From Armatimonadota bacterium (GTDB lineage Bacteria > Armatimonadota > DTGP01 > JAKQQT01), in contig DASXVS010000024.1 of NCBI GenBank assembly GCA_036504095.1, positions 81,257-145,256 on the forward strand: a stretch of DNA of 64,000 nucleotides, written 5' to 3'. The translations under genes and the position numbers were made by a program. This document shows positions 8,761-18,425 of the stretch, piece after piece. Positions within the stretch are counted from its first letter, which is position 1; the number at the start of each line of letters is the position of its first letter. The notes beneath the pieces are model-generated. The model was given only the letters and a program-made list of their open reading frames with translations. It searched no databases and was not told the origin of the DNA.

Positions 8761-10263
8761 ATGAGCACCGGAATCAGCGCACTGCGCGAGCATCTCGGAG
8801 AGATAAGCGACATCGACATGGCAGCCAGTGTCCTCGGCTGGGACCAGCAGACGTATATGCCTCCCGGAGGAACCGAAGGGCGCGCGCAGCAGCTCTCCAC
8901 CCTCAGCAGGCTGTCCCACACCTGGTTTACCTCGAGCAAGACCGAACAGCTCCTGGACGCGGCGCAGCAGGAAGCGGACGCACTGGACCGGGACAGCGAC
9001 GACGCCTGCCTTGTCCGCATCGTGAGGAAAGACTACGAGCGGGCGCGGAAACTGCCAAACGATTTCGTCGCCGCGTGGACGATGGATGGTATCCGCGCCA
9101 ACGAGGCGTGGCGGGTCGCGCGGAAGGCCAATGATTTCAAGGCGTTCCAACCCCATCTCGAAAAGCAGGTGGATTACGCGCGGCGAGCGGCCGACTATTA
9201 CGGCTTCGAGGACTCACCCTACGACGCCCTGCTCGATGTCTTTGAGCCGGGCGCCAGGACGGCGGAAGTGAAGGCGGTATTTGACGTTGTCCGCCCGCAG
9301 CAGGTTGCGCTCGTGAAGGCGATCGCGGAACGCCCCGCCCCGCGTACCGATTTCCTGACCAGGGATTACCCGGAGGCCGGCCAGCAGGCCTTTGCGCTCA
9401 AAGTCGCTCAGGATTATGGCTACGATCTGAACCGCGGCCGCCTCGACGTTGCGCCGCACCCGTTTGAGACGGATTTTGGGCGCGATGATGTGCGCATCAC
9501 CACACGGTTCGATCGGAAGGCGCCTCAGGAATGCCTCTACTCCATCTTCCACGAATCCGGCCATGCTATGTATGAGCAGAACATCAAGCCCGTTTTCTCC
9601 CGCACGCCCCTCGACAACGGGTGCAGCATGGTGTTCCACGAGAGCCAAAGCCGGACTTGGGAGAACATCGTCGGCCGCAATCGCGGTGTTGTGGAGCACT
9701 ATTTCCCGCTGCTGAAAGAGACATTCCCGGAGAACCTCGCGGATGTAACCGCCGAGGAGTGGTACCGCGCGGTAAACTGCGTTCGGCCGAGCCTGATCCG
9801 TACCGAGGCGGATGAAGTCACTTACAATCTTCACGTCATGCTGCGCTTCGAACTGGAGCAGGCTTTGCTGGACGGGACGATGAAAGTCGCCGATCTGCCG
9901 GAGGCCTGGAATGCCAAGATGCAGGAATTCCTGGGGATCGTGCCGCCGAACGACGCGGACGGCGTATTGCAGGACTCGCATTGGAGCCAGGGCTCGCTCG
10001 GGTATTTCCCGACGTATGCGCTGGGAAATATCCTGGGCGCGCAGATCTTCGAAACGGCCCTAAAGGCGCACCCGGAGATCCCGAGACAGATGGCGCAGGG
10101 CCAGTTCACAACGCTCAGAACGTGGCTGGTGGAAAACGTGTACCAGTACGGCCGCCAGTACGAGCCGAAGGAACTCGCGCTGAAGGTGAACGGCAAGCCC
10201 CTGGATCCGGCGCCTTACGTTGCCTACCTCACGGGCAAGTACGGCGAACTGTACGGTCTGTAA
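8761..10263 (+). CDS. Thermostable carboxypeptidase 1 (M32 family)
   Basis: Zinc metallocarboxypeptidase of the M32 (carboxypeptidase Taq) family, 500 residues, cytoplasmic. HESGH (H264, E265, H268) is the zinc site and catalytic Glu; downstream ESQSRTWEN supplies the third ligand, and the substrate-clamp motif RPSLIRTEADEVTYNLH is intact. AAGGAGGG lies 6 nt before the ATG at 8761; a TTG one codon earlier is not needed. It follows the SpoIID gene by 71 bp. Length matches the family. Confidence 0.93.
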   Translation: MSTGISALREHLGEISDIDMAASVLGWDQQTYMPPGGTEGRAQQLSTLSRLSHTWFTSSKTEQLLDAAQQEADALDRDSDDACLVRIVRKDYERARKLPNDFVAAWTMDGIRANEAWRVARKANDFKAFQPHLEKQVDYARRAADYYGFEDSPYDALLDVFEPGARTAEVKAVFDVVRPQQVALVKAIAERPAPRTDFLTRDYPEAGQQAFALKVAQDYGYDLNRGRLDVAPHPFETDFGRDDVRITTRFDRKAPQECLYSIFHESGHAMYEQNIKPVFSRTPLDNGCSMVFHESQSRTWENIVGRNRGVVEHYFPLLKETFPENLADVTAEEWYRAVNCVRPSLIRTEADEVTYNLHVMLRFELEQALLDGTMKVADLPEAWNAKMQEFLGIVPPNDADGVLQDSHWSQGSLGYFPTYALGNILGAQIFETALKAHPEIPRQMAQGQFTTLRTWLVENVYQYGRQYEPKELALKVNGKPLDPAPYVAYLTGKYGELYGL

Positions 10264-10378
10264 GAAGTCGCGCTGTTCACCGATACGGCGTGACGGCGCC
10301 GCACAACCAGGGAGTTCCGAGTTCAATGTGATTCGCGCCGAACGCGATCGGCGGAAGAGTCCGGGAAGGCCGATATCC

Positions 10379-13225
10379 ATGAGCACATTCGTTTCGGTTC
10401 CCGCCGCGATGCTGGTCCTCGCCTTGTTGGCGGCTACCGCCGGCGCCATCCCGATTCCGACGGACGGCGGCGCCGGCGTCTCCCTCGACGGGATGTGGCG
10501 ATTCAAGCTCGAACAGGCCGGCGACACCGCGGCCGATGCGCCGCGCAAACTGGGCGCCATCGAGCCGATCACCACCCCCGAGACCTTTGAGCCGTTCTTC
10601 CGGACGGACTACGTGGAAGACGCCGCCTGGCACGACTTGCGCGTGCCCGGCAATTGGGAGATCGCCGGATACTCGCCCGCCACTTATGACCACCCGGACA
10701 ACGCCTCCGGATTCTACCGCAAGTGGTTCAAAGTGCCGTCGAAGTGGGCCGGCCAGCGGGTCTATGTGAACTTCGACGGCGTGCAGAACGGGGCGGAGTT
10801 GTTCCTCAACGGACAGCCGGTGAGCGTGAGCGAACCGAGTTGGGACCGCGCGAACTACCACGAGAGCGGATGGACAGCCTGGCAGGCGGACCTCACGCCG
10901 CAAGTGAAATTCGGCGAACGTAATCTGCTGGCGGTCCGAGTAACGAAGATCACACGGTCTGCGGATCTCGATTCGGGCGACTATTTCTTCCTCGGCGGCA
11001 TCCACCGCACAGTGACCCTGTTCTCCGTGCCGCAGACGCACATCGAGGATTTCGTGGTCCGTACGACACTTCAACGCGGCGGGAGCGCCGAGGTACGGGT
11101 GGGCGTCACCGTAACACCGGCCCGGGAAGCCCCGCTCATCGCCGTCCGCATCGGCGACGACGCCGAATGGCACACCGCTCCGGCGGTGCCCGGAGGAACG
11201 GTGGAGATAGCCCAGGTTCTCTCGAAGCCGCGCCTGTGGTCGGCGGAACACCCGAACCTGTATCCCCTGACAGTTGAACTCCGTGAGCCGTCCGGGCGAG
11301 TGATTCAACAGATCCGCCGCAGAATCGGGGTCCGCGAGGTCTCCATCCGGCGCGGCGTGCTGATGGTGAACGGTGTGCCGGTCAAACTCACGGGCATTTG
11401 CCGCCACGACGTGTATCCGGACGCGGGAACGGCCGTGGGGATAGACGTCTGGCGTAAGGATCTGGAGTTGATGAAGGCGGCGAACATCAACGCGATCCGC
11501 ACCTCGCACTACCCCTATGGCTCCGGCTTCTACGACCGGTGCGACGAAATGGGATTCTACGTCCTCGACGAACTCCCATATTGCTGGTGCAACGCCGATG
11601 ACCCCGCGATGAGGCCGGCCTTCGAGCAGCGCGCCCGGGAGACGGTGCGCCGCGACCGGAACCACCCGTCCATCATCATTTGGGCGGTTGGGAACGAGAA
11701 CAAGCCGGGACGCAACCTCCAGGTCGCGGCAGACATCGCCAAAGCGCTCGATCCATCAAGGCCACGGCTTGTATCGGAGATGAAGGCGGACCGGTACGGC
11801 GTGGAGATGGACGACCTTCACTATACGTCGCCCGCCGAGATCCGCAAACGCGCTGACGACACCGCGCGCCGGGCCAAGTGGCCGATGATATTCGCCGAAA
11901 ACCCCAACGTGTGGGACGTGCGGAACGGCGCCGACTACGGGTGTCTCGACCTCTGGGCCGCCGTCCTCAAGCGCAACTGGGACATCGTGTGGGACGCTCC
12001 CGGGATACCCGGCGAGTTCCTGTGGGAATGGCAAGACCGCGCCGTGCAGGACAAGTCGCCGGTCAAACTCTACCGGTTCGACCGCGAAACCGGCATTCAG
12101 TACGCCAAGACGAAGGGCCTTGTGGACGGTTGGCGACACCCTCGCCCGGACTATTACCACGTGAAGATGGTCTACTCGCCGATCCAGGTCGATGCGAAGG
12201 CCGACATGGCATCGAAGCCGGGCTACGCAGTTCTGAAAGTGCATAACCGGTACTCGTTCACGAACCTGTCGGAGATCAGGGCCGAGTGGACCCTGCTCGC
12301 CCGGGGGCGGAAGGTCGAAGAGGGTACGGCCCGCCTGGCGTTGCCGCCGCGGACGCGGCGGAGCGTTGCCCTGAAGCTGCCGGCGGGATTTGCCGGGTTG
12401 GGCGCCGATACGCTGCGTATTGCGTTCGAAGACCCGCGCGGATGGAACATCGTCACGTGTCAGTTCCCGCTCACCCCGGCAATCGCGACGCCCGCGCTGG
12501 GCCCGCCACCCGCCGGTCTGCCGTTCCTGACATTCAACCTGATAACCCGCGACACCCACGGTGATCCGTACCTGTGGAACACCGCGGAACGGCATGCTGC
12601 GAGCGTAATCAATGTGAAGCGCACGCCGGAGGGGGCGGGCCTCGGTGGAACGACGTCGATGGAAGGCGACATCGTGATGGCGGATGCGCCCACGCGCGTT
12701 GTCGGCCGTGTAAGTGTGCGCTTTTCAGACGTCAGGTTCGCCTACCGTGTTGAGTGGACGGGGGAAAAGGCGGATGTTCAGGAGATCGGCTGGGTATTCG
12801 AAATGCCCGCCCTGTACGATCGGTTCTCGTGGAACCGCCACGCGCTGTGGACGTACTACCCTGCATTGCACATCGGACGGCCCGCCGGCACGGCCCGGCC
12901 GGACTCCATGGACGCCCACAATACGAACCTGACGCGCCCGGATGCCTTCGACTTCAACTCAACGAAATACGAATGCGAGTGGGCATCCCTCAGCGCGCCC
13001 GATGGGCACGGCCTGCGCGTCGAGTTCAGCGCCGACGACCGGCATCAGGTCAGGGGCGGCAAAAATGCCGAGGGTCACACGCTTCTGTACGTGAACTGGA
13101 AGGTGTGTCCACCGCGGGACATCAGCAGCAATGCCGTGCCGGACCTCTACCTGGAATTACAGCCGGGAGCGGCTATCGAGAGCAGCTTCCGTGTGGGATC
13201 GCAGCAGGCGGCGGCCGCCGACTGA
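10379..13225 (+). CDS. Secreted GH2 beta-galactosidase-like hydrolase
   Basis: 948 residues from the ATG at 10379 (GGGAAGG upstream); the open frame extends further upstream but overlaps the M32 gene. An N-terminal signal peptide (residues about 1-23, ending AGAIP) implies export. Order: GH2 sugar-binding jelly roll (LRVPGNWEIAGYS), Ig-like domain, TIM barrel with acid/base Glu in WAVGNEN (E440) and a candidate nucleophile in MIFAENPN, then about 300 residues resembling the small chain of LacZ-type beta-galactosidases (RFSWNRHALWTYYP). The substrate cannot be fixed; beta-galactosidase or beta-glucuronidase activity are the main options. The nucleophile context lacks the usual EYG, which lowers certainty about that residue. 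Confidence 0.85.
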   Translation: MSTFVSVPAAMLVLALLAATAGAIPIPTDGGAGVSLDGMWRFKLEQAGDTAADAPRKLGAIEPITTPETFEPFFRTDYVEDAAWHDLRVPGNWEIAGYSPATYDHPDNASGFYRKWFKVPSKWAGQRVYVNFDGVQNGAELFLNGQPVSVSEPSWDRANYHESGWTAWQADLTPQVKFGERNLLAVRVTKITRSADLDSGDYFFLGGIHRTVTLFSVPQTHIEDFVVRTTLQRGGSAEVRVGVTVTPAREAPLIAVRIGDDAEWHTAPAVPGGTVEIAQVLSKPRLWSAEHPNLYPLTVELREPSGRVIQQIRRRIGVREVSIRRGVLMVNGVPVKLTGICRHDVYPDAGTAVGIDVWRKDLELMKAANINAIRTSHYPYGSGFYDRCDEMGFYVLDELPYCWCNADDPAMRPAFEQRARETVRRDRNHPSIIIWAVGNENKPGRNLQVAADIAKALDPSRPRLVSEMKADRYGVEMDDLHYTSPAEIRKRADDTARRAKWPMIFAENPNVWDVRNGADYGCLDLWAAVLKRNWDIVWDAPGIPGEFLWEWQDRAVQDKSPVKLYRFDRETGIQYAKTKGLVDGWRHPRPDYYHVKMVYSPIQVDAKADMASKPGYAVLKVHNRYSFTNLSEIRAEWTLLARGRKVEEGTARLALPPRTRRSVALKLPAGFAGLGADTLRIAFEDPRGWNIVTCQFPLTPAIATPALGPPPAGLPFLTFNLITRDTHGDPYLWNTAERHAASVINVKRTPEGAGLGGTTSMEGDIVMADAPTRVVGRVSVRFSDVRFAYRVEWTGEKADVQEIGWVFEMPALYDRFSWNRHALWTYYPALHIGRPAGTARPDSMDAHNTNLTRPDAFDFNSTKYECEWASLSAPDGHGLRVEFSADDRHQVRGGKNAEGHTLLYVNWKVCPPRDISSNAVPDLYLELQPGAAIESSFRVGSQQAAAAD

Positions 13226-13233
13226 CGCCGCAC

Positions 13234-14166
13234 CTACGACAGTTTGTTTTCGAGGTGGCTCAGGGCGGCCTCCATCGGAGCGGTGGCGGCGAGGAGCTGC
13301 GTGGTCGTCTCGGTCTGGATCACAACCTCGTTGATCTCCCGCAAGACCTGTTCCGGCGCCTGAGTGCGCACCTGGTCGGCGATCAGGCCGAAGGTGCTCT
13401 CGATCAGATCCAGCTGGCACTCCAGGTTGGTGATAATGTCGCCCAATTCGCCGATTCGCGTGCGGCGTTTGGTGAGAACCTCGAGGTTCTTCGACATGAC
13501 CATCTTGTTGGCGTCGCTCGTCTGGGCCCCGATGGAAGCCTGAAGCTGCTGGATGCGCGCGTCCTGATCCTTCCGGATCTCGTCGATAATCGCGCCGACA
13601 TCCGTGACGCGCTTAGGGGTGCCGCCCACCGGTATCTGCACGTAATCCTGCTTTTCGTTCAGGAGCGTTCCGGCGAGGTCGAAGAGTTTGTCGAGCCACG
13701 GAGCGCCCGACTGGGCCGGCCCCGGCGCCGGCCGAACCATTTCGACCAGGTAGGCGCGGTATTGGGCGTTTTTCGCGCCGAACTGGAGAAACTTGTCCAG
13801 GAGGACGTCCATTTGCCCGCAAATCCCCGCCATCTCGGCCGGCCGCGTACCCGCGGCGGCAGGGATCTGATTGCGCATCGTCTCCAGGCGAAGGAACCGT
13901 TTGCGGTCGGCCGGCAGAAGCCTCGGCAGGGTCATGGTTTTCAGGCGAGCCCGGTCCCGCTGGCGGAGCCGAAAGGCGCGCTCCTCCAATATGCCGCGGT
14001 ACCATGCGCTCGGGGGTACAATCATCAGATACGCGCACTCGATGACGAGGGCGCCGAGCAATATCGGCACCGCCCCGGAGGCCAGGTACAGCGCCGCGCC
14101 AAAGCCCAGGAACAACAGGTTCCCCAACTCCCCTAACGCCGATTTTACGTTGTATTGTATCCGCAT
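13234..14166 (-). CDS. Membrane-anchored coiled-coil protein of unknown function
   Basis: 310 residues, not recognised. Two adjacent hydrophobic segments near the N-terminus (about residues 12-29 and 31-50, the second IECAYLMIV) form a membrane hairpin; the rest is charged and helical with heptad character, especially the last 130 residues (ITNLECQLDLIESTFGLIAD). It lies immediately downstream of pspA on the same strand, separated by 166 bp holding a REP-like palindrome. Co-location suggests a membrane partner for PspA, by context only. It ends 8 bp from the convergent GH2 stop. Confidence 0.6.
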   Translation of the reverse strand: MRIQYNVKSALGELGNLLFLGFGAALYLASGAVPILLGALVIECAYLMIVPPSAWYRGILEERAFRLRQRDRARLKTMTLPRLLPADRKRFLRLETMRNQIPAAAGTRPAEMAGICGQMDVLLDKFLQFGAKNAQYRAYLVEMVRPAPGPAQSGAPWLDKLFDLAGTLLNEKQDYVQIPVGGTPKRVTDVGAIIDEIRKDQDARIQQLQASIGAQTSDANKMVMSKNLEVLTKRRTRIGELGDIITNLECQLDLIESTFGLIADQVRTQAPEQVLREINEVVIQTETTTQLLAATAPMEAALSHLENKLS

Positions 14167-14224
14167 CCTGCCTGACCTGCCTCATGCGCCGACGCCGGGA
14201 AGGGCCGGCGCGCGCCTGCCTCAT

Positions 14225-14264
14225 CTGTGAGCCGACGGGCATAAAATGCCCGTGCCGGTCACAG
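14225..14264. repeat. REP-like palindrome related to the transposase-flanking hairpin
   Basis: Nested palindrome: outer CTGTGA/TCACAG (14225-14230, 14259-14264), inner CGGGCAT-AAA-ATGCCCG (14236-14252). The core CCGA-GGCATAAA-TGCC matches the hairpin at 4416-4435 beside the Y1 transposase. It lies between pspA and the downstream membrane protein gene and could form a hairpin in that transcript. Confidence 0.65.
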
Positions 14265-14332
14265 CGTGTTGAGCGCCATTGAACCGGCACGTCGTCGGCA
14301 AACCGGCCTGTTCCGCCCGGCCGAATGGCGTG

Positions 14333-15103
14333 TTACTGTTTCTGCTCGATCGTCGGCGGAGCGACTTGCTCTTCCGCCGGCGCTTCCGCCGAGGCTGCCG
14401 GGGACAGCTGTCGCGGAGTCTCGACGCCGGGCAGCAGGCCCAGTTGGCGCTGATAGTCCTCGTATGCCGTGGAAGCGGCCAGTGACGCGGCGCTGATACG
14501 CACCTGCGCCAGTTGGGCTTCCGTCGAACGGCCGCTTACCTCGAGCATTCCCTGCGCCTTGGCGTAGCGCTCATCGATGCGACGGCCCACTTCATCCAGA
14601 ACGCTGGCGTCGTCACCGGTCTCAAATGACGAGCGCAACTGGGCCATTTGTTCGACCATCGCGGCTTGCTTGTTACGGTTGATCTTCTGAATCGCCACCT
14701 GGCTGCGGCGTTCGACTTCCGATTCGTAGGCATCCAGTAGCTGCTTCGCCTGGTCGGCGGCCGATTGAGTGAGCTCAAGCTGGCGTTCCTTGTCGCCCAT
14801 CCCCGCATCGAGGTTCTGCTTGCGGGTGATGAGGACTTCGGCGGCCTGTCGCATGGGTTCGCCCCCGCGGACGGCGGCGATGATCTGCGGTTCGAGGGCT
14901 GCCAGTTCGCGCTTGGCTTCATCGAGGTCCGCCTGGGCCATATTGCGGGCGCCCAACGCACTGGCAACGGCCATGCGCATCTTCGGGACTTTGGCGCGCA
15001 TATCGCGCATCAATTGCTTAAGCGTCAGTTCCGGATCCTCCGCGTTTTCGAAAAACGCACCCCAGAATCCTCGCCATATGCGTGTGAACCAATTGGTGAA
15101 CAT
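14333..15103 (-). CDS. PspA/IM30 family membrane-stress protein
   Basis: 256 residues from the ATG at 15103; the longer upstream reading lacks family similarity. N-terminal amphipathic helix with MFTNWFTRIWRGFWGAFF, then ENAEDPELTLKQLMRDM, characteristic of PspA/Vipp1, followed by a long coiled coil (about 40-215). PspA proteins coat and stabilise the inner membrane under envelope stress. The C-terminal 40 residues are Ala/Glu/Pro rich and look disordered. No pspBC or PspF gene is near; instead the downstream gene encodes an unknown membrane coiled-coil protein. Confidence 0.88.
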   Translation of the reverse strand: MFTNWFTRIWRGFWGAFFENAEDPELTLKQLMRDMRAKVPKMRMAVASALGARNMAQADLDEAKRELAALEPQIIAAVRGGEPMRQAAEVLITRKQNLDAGMGDKERQLELTQSAADQAKQLLDAYESEVERRSQVAIQKINRNKQAAMVEQMAQLRSSFETGDDASVLDEVGRRIDERYAKAQGMLEVSGRSTEAQLAQVRISAASLAASTAYEDYQRQLGLLPGVETPRQLSPAASAEAPAEEQVAPPTIEQKQ

Positions 15104-15245
15104 GGGCGTTTGGTCGATCCTTTCAAAAAGCGTGGGGAAGACTGAATCCTCCCGCGCATGTCGATACGCGCTTGTCAAGGCCGAAGTTTCAGGCGTCAAT
15201 AATGTGCACGAAGCCACGCGCCGTCTGTCGGGCCGCGCTCCGTGT

Positions 15246-15986
15246 TTAGCGCCGGCTGAATACGACGCTCCGCGTTGCCTGCACGGGCACGGGGAGCCCG
15301 TCTTTCATCGCGGGGCGGAAACGCAGACGCTTCACATAATCCAGCGCCGCCTGATCGAGACGGCTGTCGCCGGATGACTGCCCGATGGATGCATCGGTTG
15401 TTATGCCGTCCGGGGTTATGGTAAACGTTACCTTCGCGGTTCCCTCGACGCCTTCCTCGTAGGCGGACGAAGGATACTCCTGCGCCGGATCGTTGAGCTT
15501 CACGGCGTCGCGATCGGGCGCCGCCACGGGGCGGGAGTCTTCTGTCGCCGGCGCCTCGGCGGAGCCTGATGAACCGGCATCCGAGCCCGAATCGGCGGAT
15601 GTGGTGTCATCGGCGCCATTGGGGAGAACAACGGCCGGCTCTTCGTGCTTGAACGATGGCCCGGCCTCCGATTTGGGCGGCTTGTTCACAGGGGGCGCCA
15701 CGCTTGGGGGCACCGGGGTTATACTGACGGCCTTGGGCACCTCGGTGACCGAAATCTTGCCCTGCGGGGCGACGGGAGGGGGCGCCTGGACCGTCGGCTG
15801 CACCTGCGGCGGTGGCTCCGGGCTACGGTACTGGCCCAGCAGGTAAGCGCCTAGTATCAACAGCGCGATCACGGGCAGCAATGCCCATAGCCGCGGATCG
15901 GCACGGCGCGACCGAGGGTCCGGCGGCATCGCGCCCGGGGGAACCGGATTGCCTTTCGAAGGCTTGTTAGTGTCGTTCGGTGCCAT
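15246..15986 (-). CDS. TonB-family energy transducer
   Basis: 246 residues from the ATG at 15986 with GGAG 10 nt upstream; a TTG one codon earlier is not preferred. Topology: short basic N-terminus, one transmembrane helix (ALLPVIALLILGAYLLG, about residues 34-51), a Pro/Glu-rich periplasmic spacer (about 55-155), and a C-terminal TonB domain (GTAKVTFTITPDGITTDASI ... LRFRPAMKDGLPV). It transmits proton-motive force to outer-membrane receptors, evidence for a diderm envelope. No exbB or exbD is adjacent. Confidence 0.87.
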   Translation of the reverse strand: MAPNDTNKPSKGNPVPPGAMPPDPRSRRADPRLWALLPVIALLILGAYLLGQYRSPEPPPQVQPTVQAPPPVAPQGKISVTEVPKAVSITPVPPSVAPPVNKPPKSEAGPSFKHEEPAVVLPNGADDTTSADSGSDAGSSGSAEAPATEDSRPVAAPDRDAVKLNDPAQEYPSSAYEEGVEGTAKVTFTITPDGITTDASIGQSSGDSRLDQAALDYVKRLRFRPAMKDGLPVPVQATRSVVFSRR

Positions 15987-16040
15987 CAATCACTCCAGCG
16001 GACGGCCAGCGTCCACATGAGAGATGATAGCACCGGGGGT

Positions 16041-16102
16041 GGAAATGGAGGATGGAGCGTGGGGCGAGAAGGATGGGGGATGGAATCCTGTCTCCATCCC
16101 CC
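16041..16102. repeat. Heptamer-period array with hairpin (TonB-trx spacer)
   Basis: Seven consecutive 7-mers from 16041 (GGAAATG, GAGGATG, GAGCGTG, GGGCGAG, AAGGATG, GGGGATG, GAATCCT). GGGGGATGGA (16075-16084) pairs with TCCATCCCCC (16093-16102). It lies 20 bp beyond the trx stop, so the hairpin may end the minus-strand transcript. Confidence 0.7.
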
Positions 16103-16121
16103 TCTCCTCACGATCTTTGCC

Positions 16122-16445
16122 CTACATATGCGGGCTGAGTTTCCCGACGATCGCCTGCTTCGGCTGCGCGCCGATAATCTGGTCCACGCGCTCGCCGCCC
16201 TTGAAGATCATAAGGGTAGGGATGCTCATGATGTTGTAGGAACCGGCCACGCCGGGCGCCTCGTCCGTGTTCACTTTCACAACCTTCAGCTTGCCGGCAT
16301 AGTCCTTCGCGATCTCGTCGACCACGGGTCCGACCATGCGGCAGGGGCCGCACCAAGGCGCCCAGAAATCCACCAGGACGGGGATCGAGGAATCCAGGAC
16401 TTCCTGTTTGAAATTGGCTTCGTTTACTTCGAGGGCAGCGCTCAT
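16122..16445 (-). CDS. trxA: Thioredoxin
   Basis: 107-residue cytoplasmic thioredoxin with the redox site WCGPC (C32, C35), [14 protein letters not shown], the cis-proline segment [11 protein letters not shown], and the usual length. AAGGAG lies 7 nt upstream of the ATG at 16445; longer in-frame upstream codons overlap a hairpin. It reduces disulfides in ribonucleotide reductase, peroxiredoxin and others. It is the last gene of a minus-strand run rph-rdgB-trx, although a hairpin separates it from rdgB. Confidence 0.96.
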   Translation of the reverse strand: MSAALEVNEANFKQEVLDSSIPVLVDFWAPWCGPCRMVGPVVDEIAKDYAGKLKVVKVNTDEAPGVAGSYNIMSIPTLMIFKGGERVDQIIGAQPKQAIVGKLSPHM

Positions 16446-16466
16446 ATGTTTTCTCCTTGAGTGTAT

Positions 16467-16486
16467 GCGGGGGTTCGTGCCCCCGC
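16467..16486 (-). terminator. Hairpin between rdgB and trx
   Basis: GCGGGGG (16467-16473), a TTCGTG loop and CCCCCGC (16480-16486). It lies after the rdgB stop and just upstream of the trx ribosome site. No U-run follows, so it may be an attenuating or RNA-processing hairpin rather than a full terminator. Confidence 0.45.
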
Positions 16487-16520
16487 GATTTGTGTACGGC
16501 CGCGTCACGATGCAGTGCGG

Positions 16521-17123
16521 CTATCGTGCTTTATTGGACCTCAGCCATTCCGCGGCTTGAGACATGGCTCGTCCGCGATGGCTGATGGCGTTCTTCTCTT
16601 TTTCGGACAGATTTGCCATTGTGCGGCCGGCTTCGGGAACATGGAAAATCGGATCGTAGCCGAACCCGCCATTCCCGGACGGCGCCAGAGCAATGACTCC
16701 CTCCACGCGGCCTTCACCTTCCCACAGCACGCCTTCGGGCCCGGCGATGCACGCAGCGCATACAAATCGTGCGGTGCGGTCTTGATATGGCACGGAGTCC
16801 AGAGCGTTCAGCAATTTCGCAATGCGATCGCCGTCGTCCGCATCATCTCCCGCCCATCGCTTGCTATGCACGCCGGGTTCGCCGTTGAGACCATCGACCA
16901 TCAAGCCGGAATCATCGGCCAGGGCAATGTTCTTGGTCGCCCGGGCCGTCGCCAGCGCCTTGATCCGGGCGTTCTCCGCAAACGTTGAGCCGGTCTCTTC
17001 TATCTCGGCCATTTCCGCCGGCGCCGCCGCGACTGCCCAGCCGCAATCGACGAGAAGGGACTCCATTTCGCGCACTTTGTGAGCGTTGGCGGTCGCCAGA
17101 ATCAGCGTGTTTCGTGTTGCCAT
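16521..17123 (-). CDS. rdgB: XTP/dITP diphosphatase (RdgB/HAM1)
   Basis: House-cleaning pyrophosphatase that hydrolyses XTP, dITP and ITP to monophosphates; 200 residues from the ATG at 17123. Motifs: LILATANAHKVREM at the N-terminus, ETGSTFAENARIKA, ADDSGLMVDGLNGEPGVHS, GNGGFGYDPIF and KNAISHRGRA. The longer frame would run into rph and is not used. It follows rph by 34 bp, a pairing common in many bacteria. Confidence 0.95.
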   Translation of the reverse strand: MATRNTLILATANAHKVREMESLLVDCGWAVAAAPAEMAEIEETGSTFAENARIKALATARATKNIALADDSGLMVDGLNGEPGVHSKRWAGDDADDGDRIAKLLNALDSVPYQDRTARFVCAACIAGPEGVLWEGEGRVEGVIALAPSGNGGFGYDPIFHVPEAGRTMANLSEKEKNAISHRGRAMSQAAEWLRSNKAR

Positions 17124-17157
17124 GGGGTTCAACAATGACGCGGCGGAACCGGTTCCC

Positions 17158-17883
17158 TCAGTCGTCCCGGAGGGCGGCTTTCTGGGCTTCAAGCAGTGTC
17201 CGGACGCCGCCCTCGGCGAGGTCGAGCAAGCGGTTCAGCCGGTCGCGCCCGAACGGCAGGCCTTCGGCGGTGCCTTGGACTTCCACAAATTCGCCCGCCG
17301 ATGTCATGACCACGTTCATGTCCACCGCGGCGGACGAATCCTCTGCGTAACAGAGGTCTAAAAGATCGCGGCTTTGGACAATCCCCACGCTCACGGCGGC
17401 GACCGCGTTGGCGACAGGCACGCGCTTCAGCCCGCGGTTGGCCATCATCCAGCGAAACGCATCCACGAGGGCGACGTAGGCGCCGGTAATTGCAGCGGTG
17501 CGTGTACCGCCATCTGCCTGCATCACGTCACAGTCGAGCGTGATCGTCCGTTCGCCGAAGGCCTCGAGGTCGACGATTGAGCGCAGACTGCGACCGATGA
17601 GACGCTGGATTTCAAGGCTGCGCCCGTTGGGCTTTCCGGGATCGCGTTGGGTGCGGGTATTGGTTGCCCGCGGAAGCATAGAGTACTCGGCGGTGACCCA
17701 ACCCTTCCCGGAATCGCGCAGGAAAGGCGGCACGCGATCCTCAACACTGGCCGCACAGATGACCTTGGTATCGCCGAACTCGATGAGGCAGGAGCCTTCG
17801 GCGTTCTTGAGGAATCTGCGGGTAATCGTCACGGGGCGCAACTCATCGGGTGCCCGGCCATCTGAACGCACGCTCACTGTCAC
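17158..17883 (-). CDS. rph: Ribonuclease PH
   Basis: Phosphorolytic 3'-5' exoribonuclease that trims tRNA 3' ends; 241 residues, full length. Motifs: [42 protein letters not shown], the phosphate-binding segment [16 protein letters not shown], and [20 protein letters not shown]. First of the rph-rdgB pair; the STAS gene lies 69 bp upstream on the same strand. Confidence 0.97.
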   Translation of the reverse strand: MTVSVRSDGRAPDELRPVTITRRFLKNAEGSCLIEFGDTKVICAASVEDRVPPFLRDSGKGWVTAEYSMLPRATNTRTQRDPGKPNGRSLEIQRLIGRSLRSIVDLEAFGERTITLDCDVMQADGGTRTAAITGAYVALVDAFRWMMANRGLKRVPVANAVAAVSVGIVQSRDLLDLCYAEDSSAAVDMNVVMTSAGEFVEVQGTAEGLPFGRDRLNRLLDLAEGGVRTLLEAQKAALRDD

Positions 17884-17952
17884 TCTCCTCTGTCACATTG
17901 CGGGTCTGGTGGAATCATACCCGCTCAGTGTAGGGGAGGCGCGGCGCGTTGT

Positions 17953-18309
17953 TCAAGACGGCTGCGGCACGCGGACGGACAGAGCCTCTGCCTCGGAGTC
18001 CATCAGCGATATCAACTGGGTGAGGCGGGTAATCTCGAACACCCGGCGGATGCGGGGGGACCGGCACACCACGGCAAGCTCGCCATTCCGGTCGCGCAGA
18101 CGCGCCAGGGTTCCGACGAGGACGCCCAGGCCGGCGCTGTCGATGTAGTCCAGCCCATCGAGGTTGATGACGATGAGGTGCGCGCCTGCTTCAATCGTCT
18201 CAGCGATGGCGGCCCGTGCCGTGGCGACGTGCGTGAAATCAAACTGCCCCGAAAAGCGAATGATCACTGTGTCAGGCTGTGACGCCTCCGTTGATATGTC
18301 GAAACCCAT
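17953..18309 (-). CDS. STAS-domain anti-sigma-factor antagonist
   Basis: 118-residue SpoIIAA/RsbV-like protein. The phosphorylatable serine sits in DYIDSAGLGVL (S58), inside the standard STAS core (RFSGQFDFTH ... LIVINLDGLDYIDSAG). When dephosphorylated such proteins bind an anti-sigma kinase and free a sigma factor. A SpoIIE-type phosphatase occurs at 43293 and a FliA/WhiG-type sigma factor at 46795, but no anti-sigma kinase is in the window, so partnership is inference. Confidence 0.88.
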   Translation of the reverse strand: MGFDISTEASQPDTVIIRFSGQFDFTHVATARAAIAETIEAGAHLIVINLDGLDYIDSAGLGVLVGTLARLRDRNGELAVVCRSPRIRRVFEITRLTQLISLMDSEAEALSVRVPQPS

Positions 18310-18425
18310 GATCCGATCTCCCGCACATTAACATGTTATCTGTTTAGTGTACCCAGCCTTTGGCAAAACTATGCATTGTCGCCAGGCGAGCCCCGCCAGG
18401 GGACAAGCGAGCGACATGTCGCGTC

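Noticed and set aside
10220..10378. N-terminal extension of the GH2 gene
   Set aside because: It overlaps the end of the M32 gene, and the ATG at 10379 has a ribosome site and is followed by a signal peptide.
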